The position numbers were made by a program, and so were the translations under genes. The notes under the pieces were generated by a model. The model did no database searches. It had not been told where the DNA came from and saw only the letters and a program-made list of their open reading frames with translations. A stretch of 64,000 nucleotides of DNA from an uncultured Chlorobiales bacterium (GTDB lineage: Bacteria > Bacteroidota > Chlorobiia > Chlorobiales > Chlorobiaceae), in contig CAIYTH010000033.1 of assembly GCA_903929135.1 (NCBI GenBank), forward strand, positions 32,990 through 96,989, given 5' to 3'. Positions 7,882 to 17,197 of the stretch are shown here, in pieces. Every line of letters starts with the position of its first letter. The first letter of the stretch is position 1.

Positions 7882-9197
7882 TCGTAGACCGCCTGCAGGT
7901 AGTTGATCTTCGCCGTGTTGAGCTGAAGCTCCGAATCGGTCAGTTCGAGCCTCGAGCCAACCCCCTCGCGCAAGCGCAACATCGTGATCCGGTAGCTCCT
8001 TTCGGCAACGCTGACGGTTTTCGACTGCACCTCGATCCTCCGCCTTGATTCGGAGAGGTTGGACATGCGGACCTCGACGTCGGCCCTCACCTGTGCCTTG
8101 AGGTCCTCGAACCTGGTACGGGTCTGCATTTTCGCGATTTTTGCCTCGGCTATCCTCGCACTGGTACCGAAACCGGAAAAGATCGGCACGCTGAGCTGCA
8201 ATCCGACCGTCGAAGAAACCGGCCAGCGGCTCTTGTCGATCGGCGCACCATCATTGAACTGCGTCTGGGCCTGGATCTGGCCGAACGCAGAAAGCGTCGG
8301 AAGTCCCTCCGAGCGTGCGGCGGTCACCTTCTCTCCCTCGGCTTCGAGCTGAAACGAAAGGCTGCGGACGTCCGGACGTTTGTCGAGCGCCTCGGCATAG
8401 GCGGCAGCGATGTCCTTCGGGCTCTGCATGTCACGGAATGCGAGCGAATCCGACAGGATGAGTTCCGAATCCTGATCGACCCCCATAACCGTCTTCAGCC
8501 TGGTGGAGGCTATGGCAACGTCGTTCCTGGCACGAATCAGCTCCGGCTTGAGGTTTTCCACGGAAAGGAACGCCTTGAGCGTATCGATGTCCGCAGCGAC
8601 CCCCTGCCTGAAAAGCGATCCCGTATCCTTTCGGGAGGCCTCCCAGCGGTCGATGCTCTGCTCCACCAGCTTGAGTTTCTCCTTCGTGATCAATGCGTCA
8701 TAATAGGCACGCCTGATGGAGGTCACCACCTCGGCATTCGTCTGCCTGAAGGATTCGTCGCTGATCTTCCGGACCAGTGACGATGCCCTGATGCCGGCAA
8801 TCGCCGAAAGCTTGAAGATGTTCTGGCTCACGTTGACCGAGGCCACATACGAGTTGTCCTGGCTCACTTCGAAGGCCTGCGTCCCCAGATCGGGCCGCCC
8901 GAAAATGCTGCCTGGCAGGAAAAGCACGTTCGGCTTCAGGCTTCGGGTATAGGTAAAGGCCGACGAGACATGCGGCAGCACTTCCGCCCATGACTCCCGG
9001 ACTTTCTGGCCCGCCATGTTCCTGTCGAGCCTGGCAAGCTCCAGCGAGCGGTTCTTCTTCAGGCCGGTCCTGACGGCGTCGTCCAGGCTGACGGACATTT
9101 TCCGGGGCTCGTCCGCTCCTTCGGCGAAAGAACGCCCCGCGAGGCCGGTGATCAGGAGGACGATGGCGAACGAAAAAATGAGTCGGTGACGGATCAT
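7812..9197 (-). CDS. TolC-family outer membrane efflux protein
   Basis: Outer-membrane channel protein of about 461 residues. The start MIRHRLIFSFAIVLL gives a signal peptide ending near AGRSFAEG; an upstream start would mask it. The mature part has the duplicated TolC layout: long coiled-coil helices rich in A, E, L and R, with a first half near VSLDDAVRTGLKKN and a second near SPKDIAAAYAEALDKRPDV. TolC partners a membrane-fusion protein and an inner-membrane pump, but none lies nearby, so this is an orphan channel. It overlaps the converging methyltransferase gene by 70 bp. Confidence 0.88.
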   Translation of the reverse strand: MIRHRLIFSFAIVLLITGLAGRSFAEGADEPRKMSVSLDDAVRTGLKKNRSLELARLDRNMAGQKVRESWAEVLPHVSSAFTYTRSLKPNVLFLPGSIFGRPDLGTQAFEVSQDNSYVASVNVSQNIFKLSAIAGIRASSLVRKISDESFRQTNAEVVTSIRRAYYDALITKEKLKLVEQSIDRWEASRKDTGSLFRQGVAADIDTLKAFLSVENLKPELIRARNDVAIASTRLKTVMGVDQDSELILSDSLAFRDMQSPKDIAAAYAEALDKRPDVRSLSFQLEAEGEKVTAARSEGLPTLSAFGQIQAQTQFNDGAPIDKSRWPVSSTVGLQLSVPIFSGFGTSARIAEAKIAKMQTRTRFEDLKAQVRADVEVRMSNLSESRRRIEVQSKTVSVAERSYRITMLRLREGVGSRLELTDSELQLNTAKINYLQAVYDYLVASAEIEKSLGRIPAEIPGS

Positions 9198-9257
9198 GTC
9201 TGCACGGTCGGAATTGACAATTTTATGAAATATAGCTCGACGGACATTGTACGCCAA

Positions 9258-10604
9258 TCAACTTCCGTAACGGCCGGGCCACAGCGCCTCGAGCCGCTCC
9301 TTCAGGTACTTTTCCCGACCCTCGGCGTCAGGACGGTAGAAAGCCTTCGGATCGATCTGTTCGGGAAAATAACGCTCTTCGACGAAATGGCCGGGATAGC
9401 TGTGCGGATAGCGATACCCTTCACCGTAGCCGATCTCCTTCATGAACTTCGTCGGCGCATTGCGCAGGTAGAGCGGCACCGAGAGCTGGCCGGCAGCCTT
9501 CACCACCGCCGAGGCCTCGCTGAGTGCTGCGTAGCTCGCATTCGACTTCGGGCACCCGGCGAGATAGGTCGCCCCCTGAGCCAGGTTGATGCGAGCTTCG
9601 GGCATGCCGATCACTTCGACGGCATGAAACACCGACATGGCGAGCGTAATGGCGTAGGGGTCGGCATTGCCGATATCCTCGCTTGCAAAGATCACCATGC
9701 GCCGGGCGATGAATTTGGGGTCCTCCCCTCCTTCAAGCATCCGGGCCATCCAGACCAGGGCAGCGTCAGGATCGGAGCCGCGCATCGATTTGATGAAAGC
9801 CGATACGATATCGTAATGGGACTCTCCGCCCTTGTCATAGTCCGGCGCCCGGTGCTGCAAGGCCTGCTCGAACAGCCTCCTGTCGAGCACAGCGTGCTGC
9901 GTACCGGGAGGCAGCAGCGAGAGCGCGGCTTCAAGCGCATTCAGTGCCTTGCGTGCATCCCCTCCGGCATACTGCAGCAGGAACTCCATATCCCCGACCT
10001 CGATGCCGGCACACGCGAGCTCCTCATCGCCGGCAATCGCACGATCTATGACCTTGCGCACATCTTCATCGCTGAGCGGCTGAAGGATGTAGACCTGCAT
10101 ACGGCTCAGGAGCGCCCGGTTGACCTCGAACGAGGGGTTCTCGGTCGTTGCGCCGATCAGCACGATCAGCCCCTGCTCGATCGCATGGAGCAGCGTATCC
10201 TGCTGCGCCTTGTTGAAGCGGTGAATCTCATCGATGAAAAGAAGGGTCTGCCGGTTCTCGAGCCTTCGGCTCTTCTCGGCCGTTTCGAGAACCCGCCGGA
10301 CATCCTTGACTCCTGCGTCCGTGGCAGAGAGCTGCTCGAAACGGTAGTTCAGGGAGTGTGCGCAAACCTCGGCGAGCGTGGTCTTGCCGGAGCCGGGAGG
10401 TCCCCAGAAAATCATGGAGGGAATACGCCCCTGCTCGAGGTATCGCCTGACCGGACCCTCCGGGCCCACCAGGTGCGCCTGCCCGAACAGGTCATCGATG
10501 CTCCTCGGCCTGACCCGTTCGGCGAGGGGCTGAAAGCGACTGCCGGCAGCATCCCCGCCATCCTGCCCGAAAAGGTCCGGCAGCAATGTGAGGCCTGGGG
10601 TCAT
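9258..10604 (-). CDS. rarA: replication-associated recombination ATPase RarA
   Basis: A 448-residue AAA+ protein of the RarA/MgsA/WRNIP1 family, which acts at stalled replication forks. Walker A is GPPGSGKTT (residues 68-76), Walker B is [10 protein letters not shown], and sensor 1 is [11 protein letters not shown]. The C-terminal half has the family tetramerisation region, with DIGNADP and a C-terminal [19 protein letters not shown] segment. The start overlaps the stop of the riboflavin synthase gene (ATGA at 10601-10604), indicating coupling. A longer upstream reading frame exists but is antisense-like composition within ribE. Confidence 0.95.
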   Translation of the reverse strand: MTPGLTLLPDLFGQDGGDAAGSRFQPLAERVRPRSIDDLFGQAHLVGPEGPVRRYLEQGRIPSMIFWGPPGSGKTTLAEVCAHSLNYRFEQLSATDAGVKDVRRVLETAEKSRRLENRQTLLFIDEIHRFNKAQQDTLLHAIEQGLIVLIGATTENPSFEVNRALLSRMQVYILQPLSDEDVRKVIDRAIAGDEELACAGIEVGDMEFLLQYAGGDARKALNALEAALSLLPPGTQHAVLDRRLFEQALQHRAPDYDKGGESHYDIVSAFIKSMRGSDPDAALVWMARMLEGGEDPKFIARRMVIFASEDIGNADPYAITLAMSVFHAVEVIGMPEARINLAQGATYLAGCPKSNASYAALSEASAVVKAAGQLSVPLYLRNAPTKFMKEIGYGEGYRYPHSYPGHFVEERYFPEQIDPKAFYRPDAEGREKYLKERLEALWPGRYGS

Positions 10605-11257
10605 GAAAACCCCTGTTCGGACAGCCAGGATGCGCTGATGCGGCTCCCGGACCCGGCGGCGGCTCCCGCCAGGTGCTGCCGCGACACATACTTTCCGAGG
10701 ATGTCGAACTCGAGGTTCACCTCGCTTCCCTCGCGAAGCCCGGAGATCGAGGTGTTGCCGAGCGTATAGGGAATGAGCGCGACCGTCAGGAGGGACGGCT
10801 CGACACGTGCGACCGTCAGGCTCACGCCGTCGATGGCGATCGAACCGACCGGCACGATCCATGCGTCGAAACCGGCGGGAAAAGCGATCGAAACCAGGCG
10901 GCTCTCACCGGCCTCCTCGATGTGGGCGACCCTGCCGACGCAATCCACGTGACCGAGCACGAAATGGCCTCCAAGCCGGTCCATCGGGCGAACAGCCCGT
11001 TCGAGGTTGACCTTCGTCCCGGGGCGTAAGGCGCCGAAGGTGGTCTTCTTCAGGGTCTCCTCGACGGTATCGACCTCGAACCAGCCCGCACCGCAGGCAA
11101 CGACCGTCTGGCAGGCGCCGTTCACGCTGACGCTCTCGTCGACCGACAGGTCCGCGAACGCTTCGACCGAAGCGTACTGAACCCTCAACCTGAGCCCTTT
11201 GCCTCTCGGGGTGATGCCGGCGACCGTGCCGACATCCTTCACAATTCCTGTAAACAT
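10601..11257 (-). CDS. ribE: riboflavin synthase alpha subunit
   Basis: A 218-residue protein beginning [12 protein letters not shown], the hallmark start of riboflavin synthase, which dismutates two 6,7-dimethyl-8-ribityllumazine molecules to riboflavin. Two tandem lumazine-binding barrels are visible: [12 protein letters not shown] in the first and [14 protein letters not shown] in the second. The C-terminal [12 protein letters not shown] tail follows a normal-length second barrel. The gene is translationally coupled to rarA. ribD is some 4 kb away on the same strand and not in the same operon. Confidence 0.95.
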   Translation of the reverse strand: MFTGIVKDVGTVAGITPRGKGLRLRVQYASVEAFADLSVDESVSVNGACQTVVACGAGWFEVDTVEETLKKTTFGALRPGTKVNLERAVRPMDRLGGHFVLGHVDCVGRVAHIEEAGESRLVSIAFPAGFDAWIVPVGSIAIDGVSLTVARVEPSLLTVALIPYTLGNTSISGLREGSEVNLEFDILGKYVSRQHLAGAAAGSGSRISASWLSEQGFS

Positions 11258-11313
11258 GGAGTAATGATCCTGTTGCCGTCAATAATCATGGTGTGCATCA
11301 AGGTAACAAAAAT

Positions 11314-13278
11314 TCAACGGTAGACCACGAACCCGCCCGCAGGCACCATTACGCGGATCGAGGCGCCGCAAGCTTCCCCGACGGCCGTCTCCATGCCAAC
11401 CTGCGACTCCGAGGTCGAGAAGCGGCAGCTCATCAAGCTTCCGGCAGGATGAAGCTTCCTGTCGACCACGGCCCACACCGAAAGATCGTGATCCAGGCTG
11501 GTATTGATGGCGCACAGGCACTCCGATTCGGCGAAGATGCGCGACCAGGCCACCACCCAGTGAAGCTCTCCCCCGAGCGGCTGGGGGTAGAAAAACTCCC
11601 CGTCGATTCCTGAAGCCGAAAGCTGGCGGAGGTACTGGCGCCCCCTGCGCAGGGCGATCTCCTGACGGCGGAATGCGCAGAGGTCGCTCACGAACCTGTA
11701 GACCTCGTGCTCCTCGTTGAAAAAATGGCGTCCCCTGCTCTGCAGCGATCCGAAGGGCCCGCCGAACATGCACTCCCTGAGGAAAACGTCGCTCCATGAA
11801 CTGTCGTCCGTACGGCGGTCCGCGCCGTCGAAGGCCTGTTCGGTCCCGTAGTAGATGCAGCAGATGCCTTCGGTAGCCAGGTTCAGACCGAGCGCCGCCC
11901 TCAGCAGACGGTAGCTGTCGGGCGAGTCGCCGCAGAAACGGTACTTGTGCTGCTCGCCGACCTGGTCGTGATCGTCGATCATGGTCACGATATGCTTCGA
12001 ATACCATTGATGGCTGCTCTTGCCGTCGAGCAGGCTGTTGCGGAACAGGTCGAAATAACCCTCCTGGGCTTCAGTGTCGGGATTGCCGGGACTGCGACGC
12101 CCCTTCACCAGGAATTCGAGCTTGTCCGGCAGGTCGTCGATGCCGAGAGCCGCATCCAGGCCCGTCGTGTTGAGAATGTCGATGGCGTTGGCGCGTCCTC
12201 CGGTGATCTCGCCGATCACCGGGAAGTTTTCCTTGCCGAGCGACTGGGCGAACTCATGGATGGCCGTGACGAAATAGCGCACCGCCCCCGGCTCCATATG
12301 CTTGACGGTATCGAGACGGAACCCGTCGATATCGGCAAAAGCAATCCAGAAACGGTAGATCTTGATAAGGTGATCGAGCACAGGCGAAGGGGTGAACGCC
12401 TTGATCCGCCGCTCAAGGTCCCAGCTCAGGAACGGATCCTCAAGGCCGTCGCCGAGGTGCATGTCCTTGAGGGAGCAGAAATCGCCGCCGAGGTACTCCG
12501 GAAAAGCGTCCCAGTTACGGATTTCACCGCGCCTTGTCCAGGTCGCTTCGTCCTGGAGCTCCTCCGGCCAGACGGCTCCGTCAGGCCAGATTCCGTCACA
12601 GCACTGTCGACCGGCACTGTCGAAGGGAATGCTGCCGCCATCGCCGCTGTGCGCCCGGAATCCGTCGACCGGCCACTGACGGCCCTGATAGTAGGCGTAA
12701 GGCTGGTTGTCCCGGTATGCGAACACATCCCCGGCATGGTTGAGGATGATGTCGAGGATCACCCTGATGCCGGCGGCGTGCGCCGCAGCAACGAACTCCC
12801 GAAGCTCATCCCTCGTTCCGAAATGCGGATCAACGTCGAGGAAGTTCTGGATGCCGTAACCATGGTAATCGCTGCTGCCGGTCACCTGCCTGAAGACCGG
12901 GCTGACCCAGATCGCCGTGACGCCAAGGCGACGGAGGTAGCCGATCTTGTCCCGCAGGCCGGCGATCGTGCCGCCGCACCACCCTTTTCCGGCATCGAAC
13001 CACACCGTTCGGGGAGCGTTGCCGGCATCGGTTCCGAGATCGAACAGCGCCGTCGTTCTGCCCCCATCGGGACCGCTCACCGGGCGACCGGCGACGTCGC
13101 CGAAACCGCCGGACTCCTTGCCGTCCGAAAAACGGTCGAGCATCAGGAAGTAGAGCACCTCGTCCTCCCAGGTCGACGGGGATGGATGAAACTCCTTCCC
13201 GGAAGTCAGGGTTCCGAGATCGATCTCGTCAAGCCTGCGCTCAACCTGGAGGTTGTCTGATTTGAATTCCATTGGCAT
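11314..13278 (-). CDS. GH13 alpha-amylase-family glycosidase
   Basis: A 654-residue glycoside hydrolase family 13 enzyme. The barrel motifs are in order: VILDIILNHAGD (region I), GFRLDTVKHM with the nucleophile Asp (region II), VIGEITGG with the acid/base Glu (region III) and MIDDHDQVG with the third Asp (region IV). An N-terminal extension of about 45 residues precedes the barrel, and a beta-rich C-terminal domain follows. No signal peptide is seen, so it probably acts on intracellular alpha-glucan. The start is MPMEFKSDN at 13278, or its second Met. It lies 91 bp after tpx. Confidence 0.9.
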   Translation of the reverse strand: MPMEFKSDNLQVERRLDEIDLGTLTSGKEFHPSPSTWEDEVLYFLMLDRFSDGKESGGFGDVAGRPVSGPDGGRTTALFDLGTDAGNAPRTVWFDAGKGWCGGTIAGLRDKIGYLRRLGVTAIWVSPVFRQVTGSSDYHGYGIQNFLDVDPHFGTRDELREFVAAAHAAGIRVILDIILNHAGDVFAYRDNQPYAYYQGRQWPVDGFRAHSGDGGSIPFDSAGRQCCDGIWPDGAVWPEELQDEATWTRRGEIRNWDAFPEYLGGDFCSLKDMHLGDGLEDPFLSWDLERRIKAFTPSPVLDHLIKIYRFWIAFADIDGFRLDTVKHMEPGAVRYFVTAIHEFAQSLGKENFPVIGEITGGRANAIDILNTTGLDAALGIDDLPDKLEFLVKGRRSPGNPDTEAQEGYFDLFRNSLLDGKSSHQWYSKHIVTMIDDHDQVGEQHKYRFCGDSPDSYRLLRAALGLNLATEGICCIYYGTEQAFDGADRRTDDSSWSDVFLRECMFGGPFGSLQSRGRHFFNEEHEVYRFVSDLCAFRRQEIALRRGRQYLRQLSASGIDGEFFYPQPLGGELHWVVAWSRIFAESECLCAINTSLDHDLSVWAVVDRKLHPAGSLMSCRFSTSESQVGMETAVGEACGASIRVMVPAGGFVVYR

Positions 13279-13369
13279 GAGCTTGCGGTTTTTGGTGGCA
13301 AAACCTTCCGGGCAAGAGACGATCCGCTCCCGGCGACCGGAGCGCCGGGAATTCCGCGGAGCAAAAGGA

Positions 13370-13870
13370 TCAGGCAAGTGCCGCGAGGGCCCTGGCGTAA
13401 TCTGGTTCCTGCACGATCTCGGGCACCTGCTCTGCATACAGCACCTTCCCGGAAGCGTCGGCCACGATGACCGCCCTCGACAGCAGTCCTTTCAGCGGTC
13501 CGTCGACGATGACAAGACCATACTCCTGCCCGAATTCGGGCGACCGGAACACCGAAAGCGGCACGACCCGGTCAAGCCCTTCGGCCACGCAGAAACGTGC
13601 ATGTGCAAAGGGAAGGTCGGCCGAAATGCAGAGCACCAGAGTATCGCCGAGCGAAGTCGCCTCCTGGTTGAACCTCCGGACCGAAGTCGCACACACCGAA
13701 GTGTCGAGGCTTGGAAAAATATTCAGGACAAGCCTCTTTCCGGCAAAATCCGGAAGCGAAACTTCGGAAAGATCGGTTTTGACGAGCGTGAACGACGGCA
13801 GGATGCTTCCGACAGCCGGAAGCTGGCCGGAAGTGCTGATCGCATTGCCCTTGAGGGTGATCGTTGCCAT
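13370..13870 (-). CDS. tpx: thiol peroxidase Tpx
   Basis: A 166-residue atypical 2-Cys peroxiredoxin. The peroxidatic cysteine is in [16 protein letters not shown] and the resolving cysteine in [11 protein letters not shown], the spacing of Tpx. It reduces hydroperoxides using thioredoxin, and it is a logical oxygen-defence enzyme for an obligate anaerobe. The protein begins [11 protein letters not shown], as most Tpx proteins do. The amylase gene follows on the same strand. The 250-bp upstream region holds a GTCCAT repeat block. Confidence 0.95.
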   Translation of the reverse strand: MATITLKGNAISTSGQLPAVGSILPSFTLVKTDLSEVSLPDFAGKRLVLNIFPSLDTSVCATSVRRFNQEATSLGDTLVLCISADLPFAHARFCVAEGLDRVVPLSVFRSPEFGQEYGLVIVDGPLKGLLSRAVIVADASGKVLYAEQVPEIVQEPDYARALAALA

Positions 13871-13965
13871 GATGGATGGGTATTATTTATTTGTTTGAAA
13901 CCATTTGGAAGAACATGCCACATCAAACCCGACAGCGGCCAGTGAAGTTCCTTGAAGATAGAAAG

Positions 13966-14113
13966 GAAATGGACTTCATGGACAGAATGGACGAATGTAA
14001 GAGATGGACTTCATGGACAAATACAAGAGAAAAACGTCTTCCGGGCTTTTTCTTACACTGTCCATAACGTCCATACCGTCCATGATTTCTTCGTCCATTC
14101 CGTCCATTTCATC
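13966..14113. repeat. ATGGAC/GTCCAT short-repeat block
   Basis: The left half carries repeated ATGGAC units (ATGGACTTCATGGAC occurs twice, at 13969 and 14004) and the right half carries GTCCAT units (GTCCATAACGTCCATACCGTCCAT near 14060 and GTCCATTCCGTCCAT near 14093). The two halves are complementary and could fold into one long imperfect hairpin. The block fills the gap between tpx and the ABC gene. A shorter copy lies at 18832-18865. Reading through it as protein gives only low-complexity MD/WT repeats, so it is not coding. Confidence 0.7.
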
Positions 14114-14119
14114 TTCCGC

Positions 14120-14932
14120 TCACCCCGGCACAGCCTGGTAGAAACCGTTGGCCCGAACCATCTTCACGGGACAACCGAACAGTCCGGAGACCCTTTCGGA
14201 GGTCAGAAGCTGCTCCTTTGCACCGTCGGCAACCACGCGCCCGTCCCTGATGAAGACGATCCGGGTGATCTCCGGGGGAATCTCGTGCAGGTGGTGCGTC
14301 ACCAGGATGACCTGTTTGCCGGATCGCATGAGTTCCCTGACCGTTTCGATGTACCGGAACGTTGCTGAAAGGTCGAGGCCGCCGGTAGGCTCGTCGAGCA
14401 GGAGCGCTTCAGGATCGTGCACCAGGGCCCGGCCAAGCAGCAGACGCCGCTGCTGCCCCGTCGACATCCTCCCGAACGGCCGGTCGGCGAGATGTTCGAT
14501 GCCCAGTCGTTGCAGGAGCACTTCCGCATGCGACAGTTCAGCGGCGCTGAACTGCTGATGGGTATGGGTTCCGATGCTCGAGTAGTAACCTGAGAGGATA
14601 ACCTCACGGCCCTTTGCGTAACGGCCATACTCCTGTTGCAGGTCGTTGGAGACAATGCCGAGCCGCGAACGCAGCTCCTCGACATTCCATAGCTCTCGCC
14701 CGTAGACCAGCAACCGGCTGTCCGGATGGTGCACGGGATAGATTTCGCGGGAAAGCAGCTTGAGGAGGGTTGTTTTTCCCGAACCGTTCGGCCCGATGAT
14801 GGCCGTGTTCCTGCCGGTTTCGATGCAAAGGTCGATTCCGTCGAACACCAGTGTTCCGCCCCTGTAGGCGCTCACGTTCCTGCATTCGAGCACGCATGGC
14901 CCGTTTGCGCCATTCCCGTCTGCCTTAGCCAT
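14120..14932 (-). CDS. stand-alone ABC transporter ATP-binding protein
   Basis: A 270-residue nucleotide-binding subunit. Walker A is GPNGSGKTT (residues 47-55), the signature is MSTGQQRRLLLGRAL rather than LSGGQ, and Walker B is ALLLDEPTGGLD followed by the H-loop histidine in LVTHHLHEIPP. This divergent signature is typical of the ModF/YlmA-like group whose members often lack a cognate permease. No permease or binding protein is adjacent: DoxX lies upstream and repeats lie downstream. The transported substrate, if any, is unknown. Confidence 0.85.
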   Translation of the reverse strand: MAKADGNGANGPCVLECRNVSAYRGGTLVFDGIDLCIETGRNTAIIGPNGSGKTTLLKLLSREIYPVHHPDSRLLVYGRELWNVEELRSRLGIVSNDLQQEYGRYAKGREVILSGYYSSIGTHTHQQFSAAELSHAEVLLQRLGIEHLADRPFGRMSTGQQRRLLLGRALVHDPEALLLDEPTGGLDLSATFRYIETVRELMRSGKQVILVTHHLHEIPPEITRIVFIRDGRVVADGAKEQLLTSERVSGLFGCPVKMVRANGFYQAVPG

Positions 14933-14962
14933 GCTTCCTCGCGTCGCCGGTTGCAGACGATC

Positions 14963-15364
14963 TCAGTTCCACCGTCCTGAACCGCCAGAAAAACTGTAGC
15001 TGCCCGAACCGAAGAAAAACACCGCAAGGGAGCCGAAAAAGTAGAACGCCTGGAGTTCGAGCGCGTATCCGCCCATGGGAGAGATCGACGTCAGCTGCCC
15101 CATATGCACCATCCAGACGGCCATGGCCATGAGAAACGCTTCGACGAGGGCTGCCGGCCTTGTGAAGAGCCCGAGAAGGATGAGCAGTGGTGCGACGACC
15201 TCGCCGATGGGCACACCTGCGACCAGGAACACGGGAAGGCCGACCGCATGGAGCTTCGCCACGATGAAACCGTAACCGTGGACAAGCTTGCTGATGCCAT
15301 GGAAGAGCATCAGGCCGCCGACGCACAGCCGGATCAGGAGCTTTCCGAGATCCTCATTTTTCAT
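14963..15364 (-). CDS. DoxX-family membrane protein
   Basis: A 133-residue protein with four membrane helices. [19 protein letters not shown] is the typical DoxX N-terminal helix, followed by [25 protein letters not shown]. DoxX proteins are linked in other bacteria with thiosulfate oxidation and redox stress, but the specific role here is unknown. The start at 15364 (MKNEDLGK) is preceded by GGAGG and AGAGG. An upstream in-frame start would add a basic, poorly conserved stretch. The ABC ATPase gene begins 30 bp downstream. Confidence 0.85.
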   Translation of the reverse strand: MKNEDLGKLLIRLCVGGLMLFHGISKLVHGYGFIVAKLHAVGLPVFLVAGVPIGEVVAPLLILLGLFTRPAALVEAFLMAMAVWMVHMGQLTSISPMGGYALELQAFYFFGSLAVFFFGSGSYSFSGGSGRWN

Positions 15365-15459
15365 GTAGCCTCTGCCTCCGGATGAAAAACTCCGCCTGCC
15401 TCCGTAACCTTTTCTGAATAAAGCTGCCATGAACTCTCCGGGGTGATGGTTTGATATGA

Positions 15460-16572
15460 TCAGATCACATACGCTTCAAGCATGAAGTCCTGGCCGGACA
15501 TGCCGGCCTCTGTAAAACGCAGTTCGACCGACTGTTCGGGCAAAAGGACGTCGAGGGTTCCGAACGATGCCAGGCCGTCGCCGCCGAACAGGCGGGGTGC
15601 GATGAACATCTGTATCTTGTCCACGAGCCGCTCCCTGACGAATGCTGCGGCAAGTCGATTGCCGGTCTCGACCATGACGGAGAGCACCTGCCGACGATGG
15701 AGCTCGCCGAGAACCTGGTGGAGGTCGAGCCCGCCGGGCGACTCGCCCACCTGGACGACCTCGATCCCCCTCGCTTCGAACTGTGCGATCCTGCAAGGGT
15801 CCGATGCCTGGCCGGAGCTGAACACCAGGGTCCTGGCCTGATCGTTGAACACCTTCGATTCGACCGGCACCCGGAGCTGACGGTCGAGAAGCACCCGGAG
15901 CGGCTGCCGTCCTTCACAGCGTCGGACGGTAAGCTCCGAATCGTCGGCGATGACCGTCGACGAACCGCTGAGCACGGCATCGTAGCGGCTCCGTAACCGA
16001 TGGACCTCCGTCCTCGACTCCTCCCCGGTAATCCATCTGGACACGCCCATTGACGTGGCGATGCGTCCGTCGAGAGTCTGGGCCACCTTGATGCTGACGA
16101 ACGGCCTTCCCTTGCGATGACTGGTGATGAAGGCCTCGTTGAGCCGTTCCGACTCCCCGGCGAGCACTCCGACCTTCACCTCGACGCCCGCAGACTCGAG
16201 TGTCGCGATGCCACGGCCCGAAACCTTCGCGAACGGGTCTAGGCATCCGACGACCACCCTCGGGATTTTTTTCGAGACGATCAGGTCGCTGCACGGCGGC
16301 GTCTTGCCGAAATGCGAACAGGGTTCAAGGTTGACATACAGGGTCGATTCCGTCAGCAAGCCATGATCAGGGACAGAGCCGATGGCGTTCACCTCGGCAT
16401 GCGGACCGCCGAAACGCTCATGCCAGCCTTCGCCGATGATCCGGCCGCCATGCACGATCACCGAGCCGACCATGGGATTCGGACTCACGCTTCCGGCGCC
16501 CCGCCGTGCAAGCTCCAGGCAGCGATGCATGAATGCTTCGTCCGTCGGCGTGATGTCGGGTATCGAACTCAT
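15460..16572 (-). CDS. ribD: bifunctional riboflavin biosynthesis deaminase/reductase RibD
   Basis: A 370-residue two-domain enzyme for the second and third steps of riboflavin synthesis. The N-terminal zinc deaminase has HAEVNAI and [12 protein letters not shown], giving one His and two Cys ligands. The C-terminal half is the NADPH reductase, with [16 protein letters not shown] and [21 protein letters not shown]. Length and domain order are normal. It follows the dCMP deaminase gene by 12 bp, so two cytidine-deaminase-fold enzymes are paired in one operon. Confidence 0.95.
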   Translation of the reverse strand: MSSIPDITPTDEAFMHRCLELARRGAGSVSPNPMVGSVIVHGGRIIGEGWHERFGGPHAEVNAIGSVPDHGLLTESTLYVNLEPCSHFGKTPPCSDLIVSKKIPRVVVGCLDPFAKVSGRGIATLESAGVEVKVGVLAGESERLNEAFITSHRKGRPFVSIKVAQTLDGRIATSMGVSRWITGEESRTEVHRLRSRYDAVLSGSSTVIADDSELTVRRCEGRQPLRVLLDRQLRVPVESKVFNDQARTLVFSSGQASDPCRIAQFEARGIEVVQVGESPGGLDLHQVLGELHRRQVLSVMVETGNRLAAAFVRERLVDKIQMFIAPRLFGGDGLASFGTLDVLLPEQSVELRFTEAGMSGQDFMLEAYVI

Positions 16573-16584
16573 GCAGGTCCGCAG

Positions 16585-17106
16585 TCAGTGCGTTTCCGCA
16601 GAAACGTTCACGAGACGGACGCCGGAGAGCCGCAGAAGTTCGGAGATATGTTCGATCTTGTACGGCTTTTCGTAATAGATGGTCTTGATGCCGACGTTGA
16701 TCAGCACCTTCAGGCAATGGATGCAAGGGCTGGCCGTTATGTAGATGTCGGCGTCCTTGATCGAGACGCCGTGCTTTGCAGCCTGTGCAATGGCATTGAT
16801 CTCGGCATGAATGGTGTTGACGCAATTCTCCTCGACCGTGCCGTCAGGATGGGTGCTCCTGAAGATCCGGCAGTTGGTCTCGTTGCAGTGCGGCAGACCC
16901 GACGGCGCTCCGTTGTAGCCGGTCGACAGGATGTTGTGGTCACGGACGACGACGGCGCCGATGTGACCTCTCGTGCAGGTAGCCCTGCGTGAGATCAACT
17001 GAGCGACGCTCATGAAATACTCATGCCAGCCGAGCCGTTTTTCCTGACCGGAACCGGCCTCTTCGCCGGAGGTGCCGCAAGAGCACTGGTCGCCCTCTTC
17101 ATGCAT
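16585..17106 (-). CDS. dCMP / cytidine deaminase-family protein (ComEB-like)
   Basis: A 173-residue zinc deaminase. HAEINAI and [10 protein letters not shown] supply the His and Cys-x2-Cys ligands, and the catalytic Glu is in HAE. The [22 protein letters not shown] segment is characteristic of dCMP deaminases, which make dUMP for thymidylate synthesis. The first 20 residues are cysteine- and glycine-rich ([18 protein letters not shown]) and look like an unconserved tail; a later start could be used. It is the first gene of the pair with ribD. Confidence 0.88.
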   Translation of the reverse strand: MHEEGDQCSCGTSGEEAGSGQEKRLGWHEYFMSVAQLISRRATCTRGHIGAVVVRDHNILSTGYNGAPSGLPHCNETNCRIFRSTHPDGTVEENCVNTIHAEINAIAQAAKHGVSIKDADIYITASPCIHCLKVLINVGIKTIYYEKPYKIEHISELLRLSGVRLVNVSAETH

Positions 17107-17197
17107 AGCGATGATTTTTTATGCTTTGGGAGAATAATTCATGAAATTAATCTAAAAATAGAGCAAAGAACCTCCTCAAGCAACTCTTCAACCCTCC

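Noticed and set aside
9186..10769. A 527-residue open frame on the plus strand
   Set aside because: It is antisense to rarA, which has clear AAA+ motifs. High GC content keeps the opposite frame open; the translated product has no motif.
14120..14932. Molybdate or zinc importer ATPase linked to aioA
   Set aside because: There is no permease or binding protein adjacent and aioA is 10 kb away; the signature does not specify a substrate.
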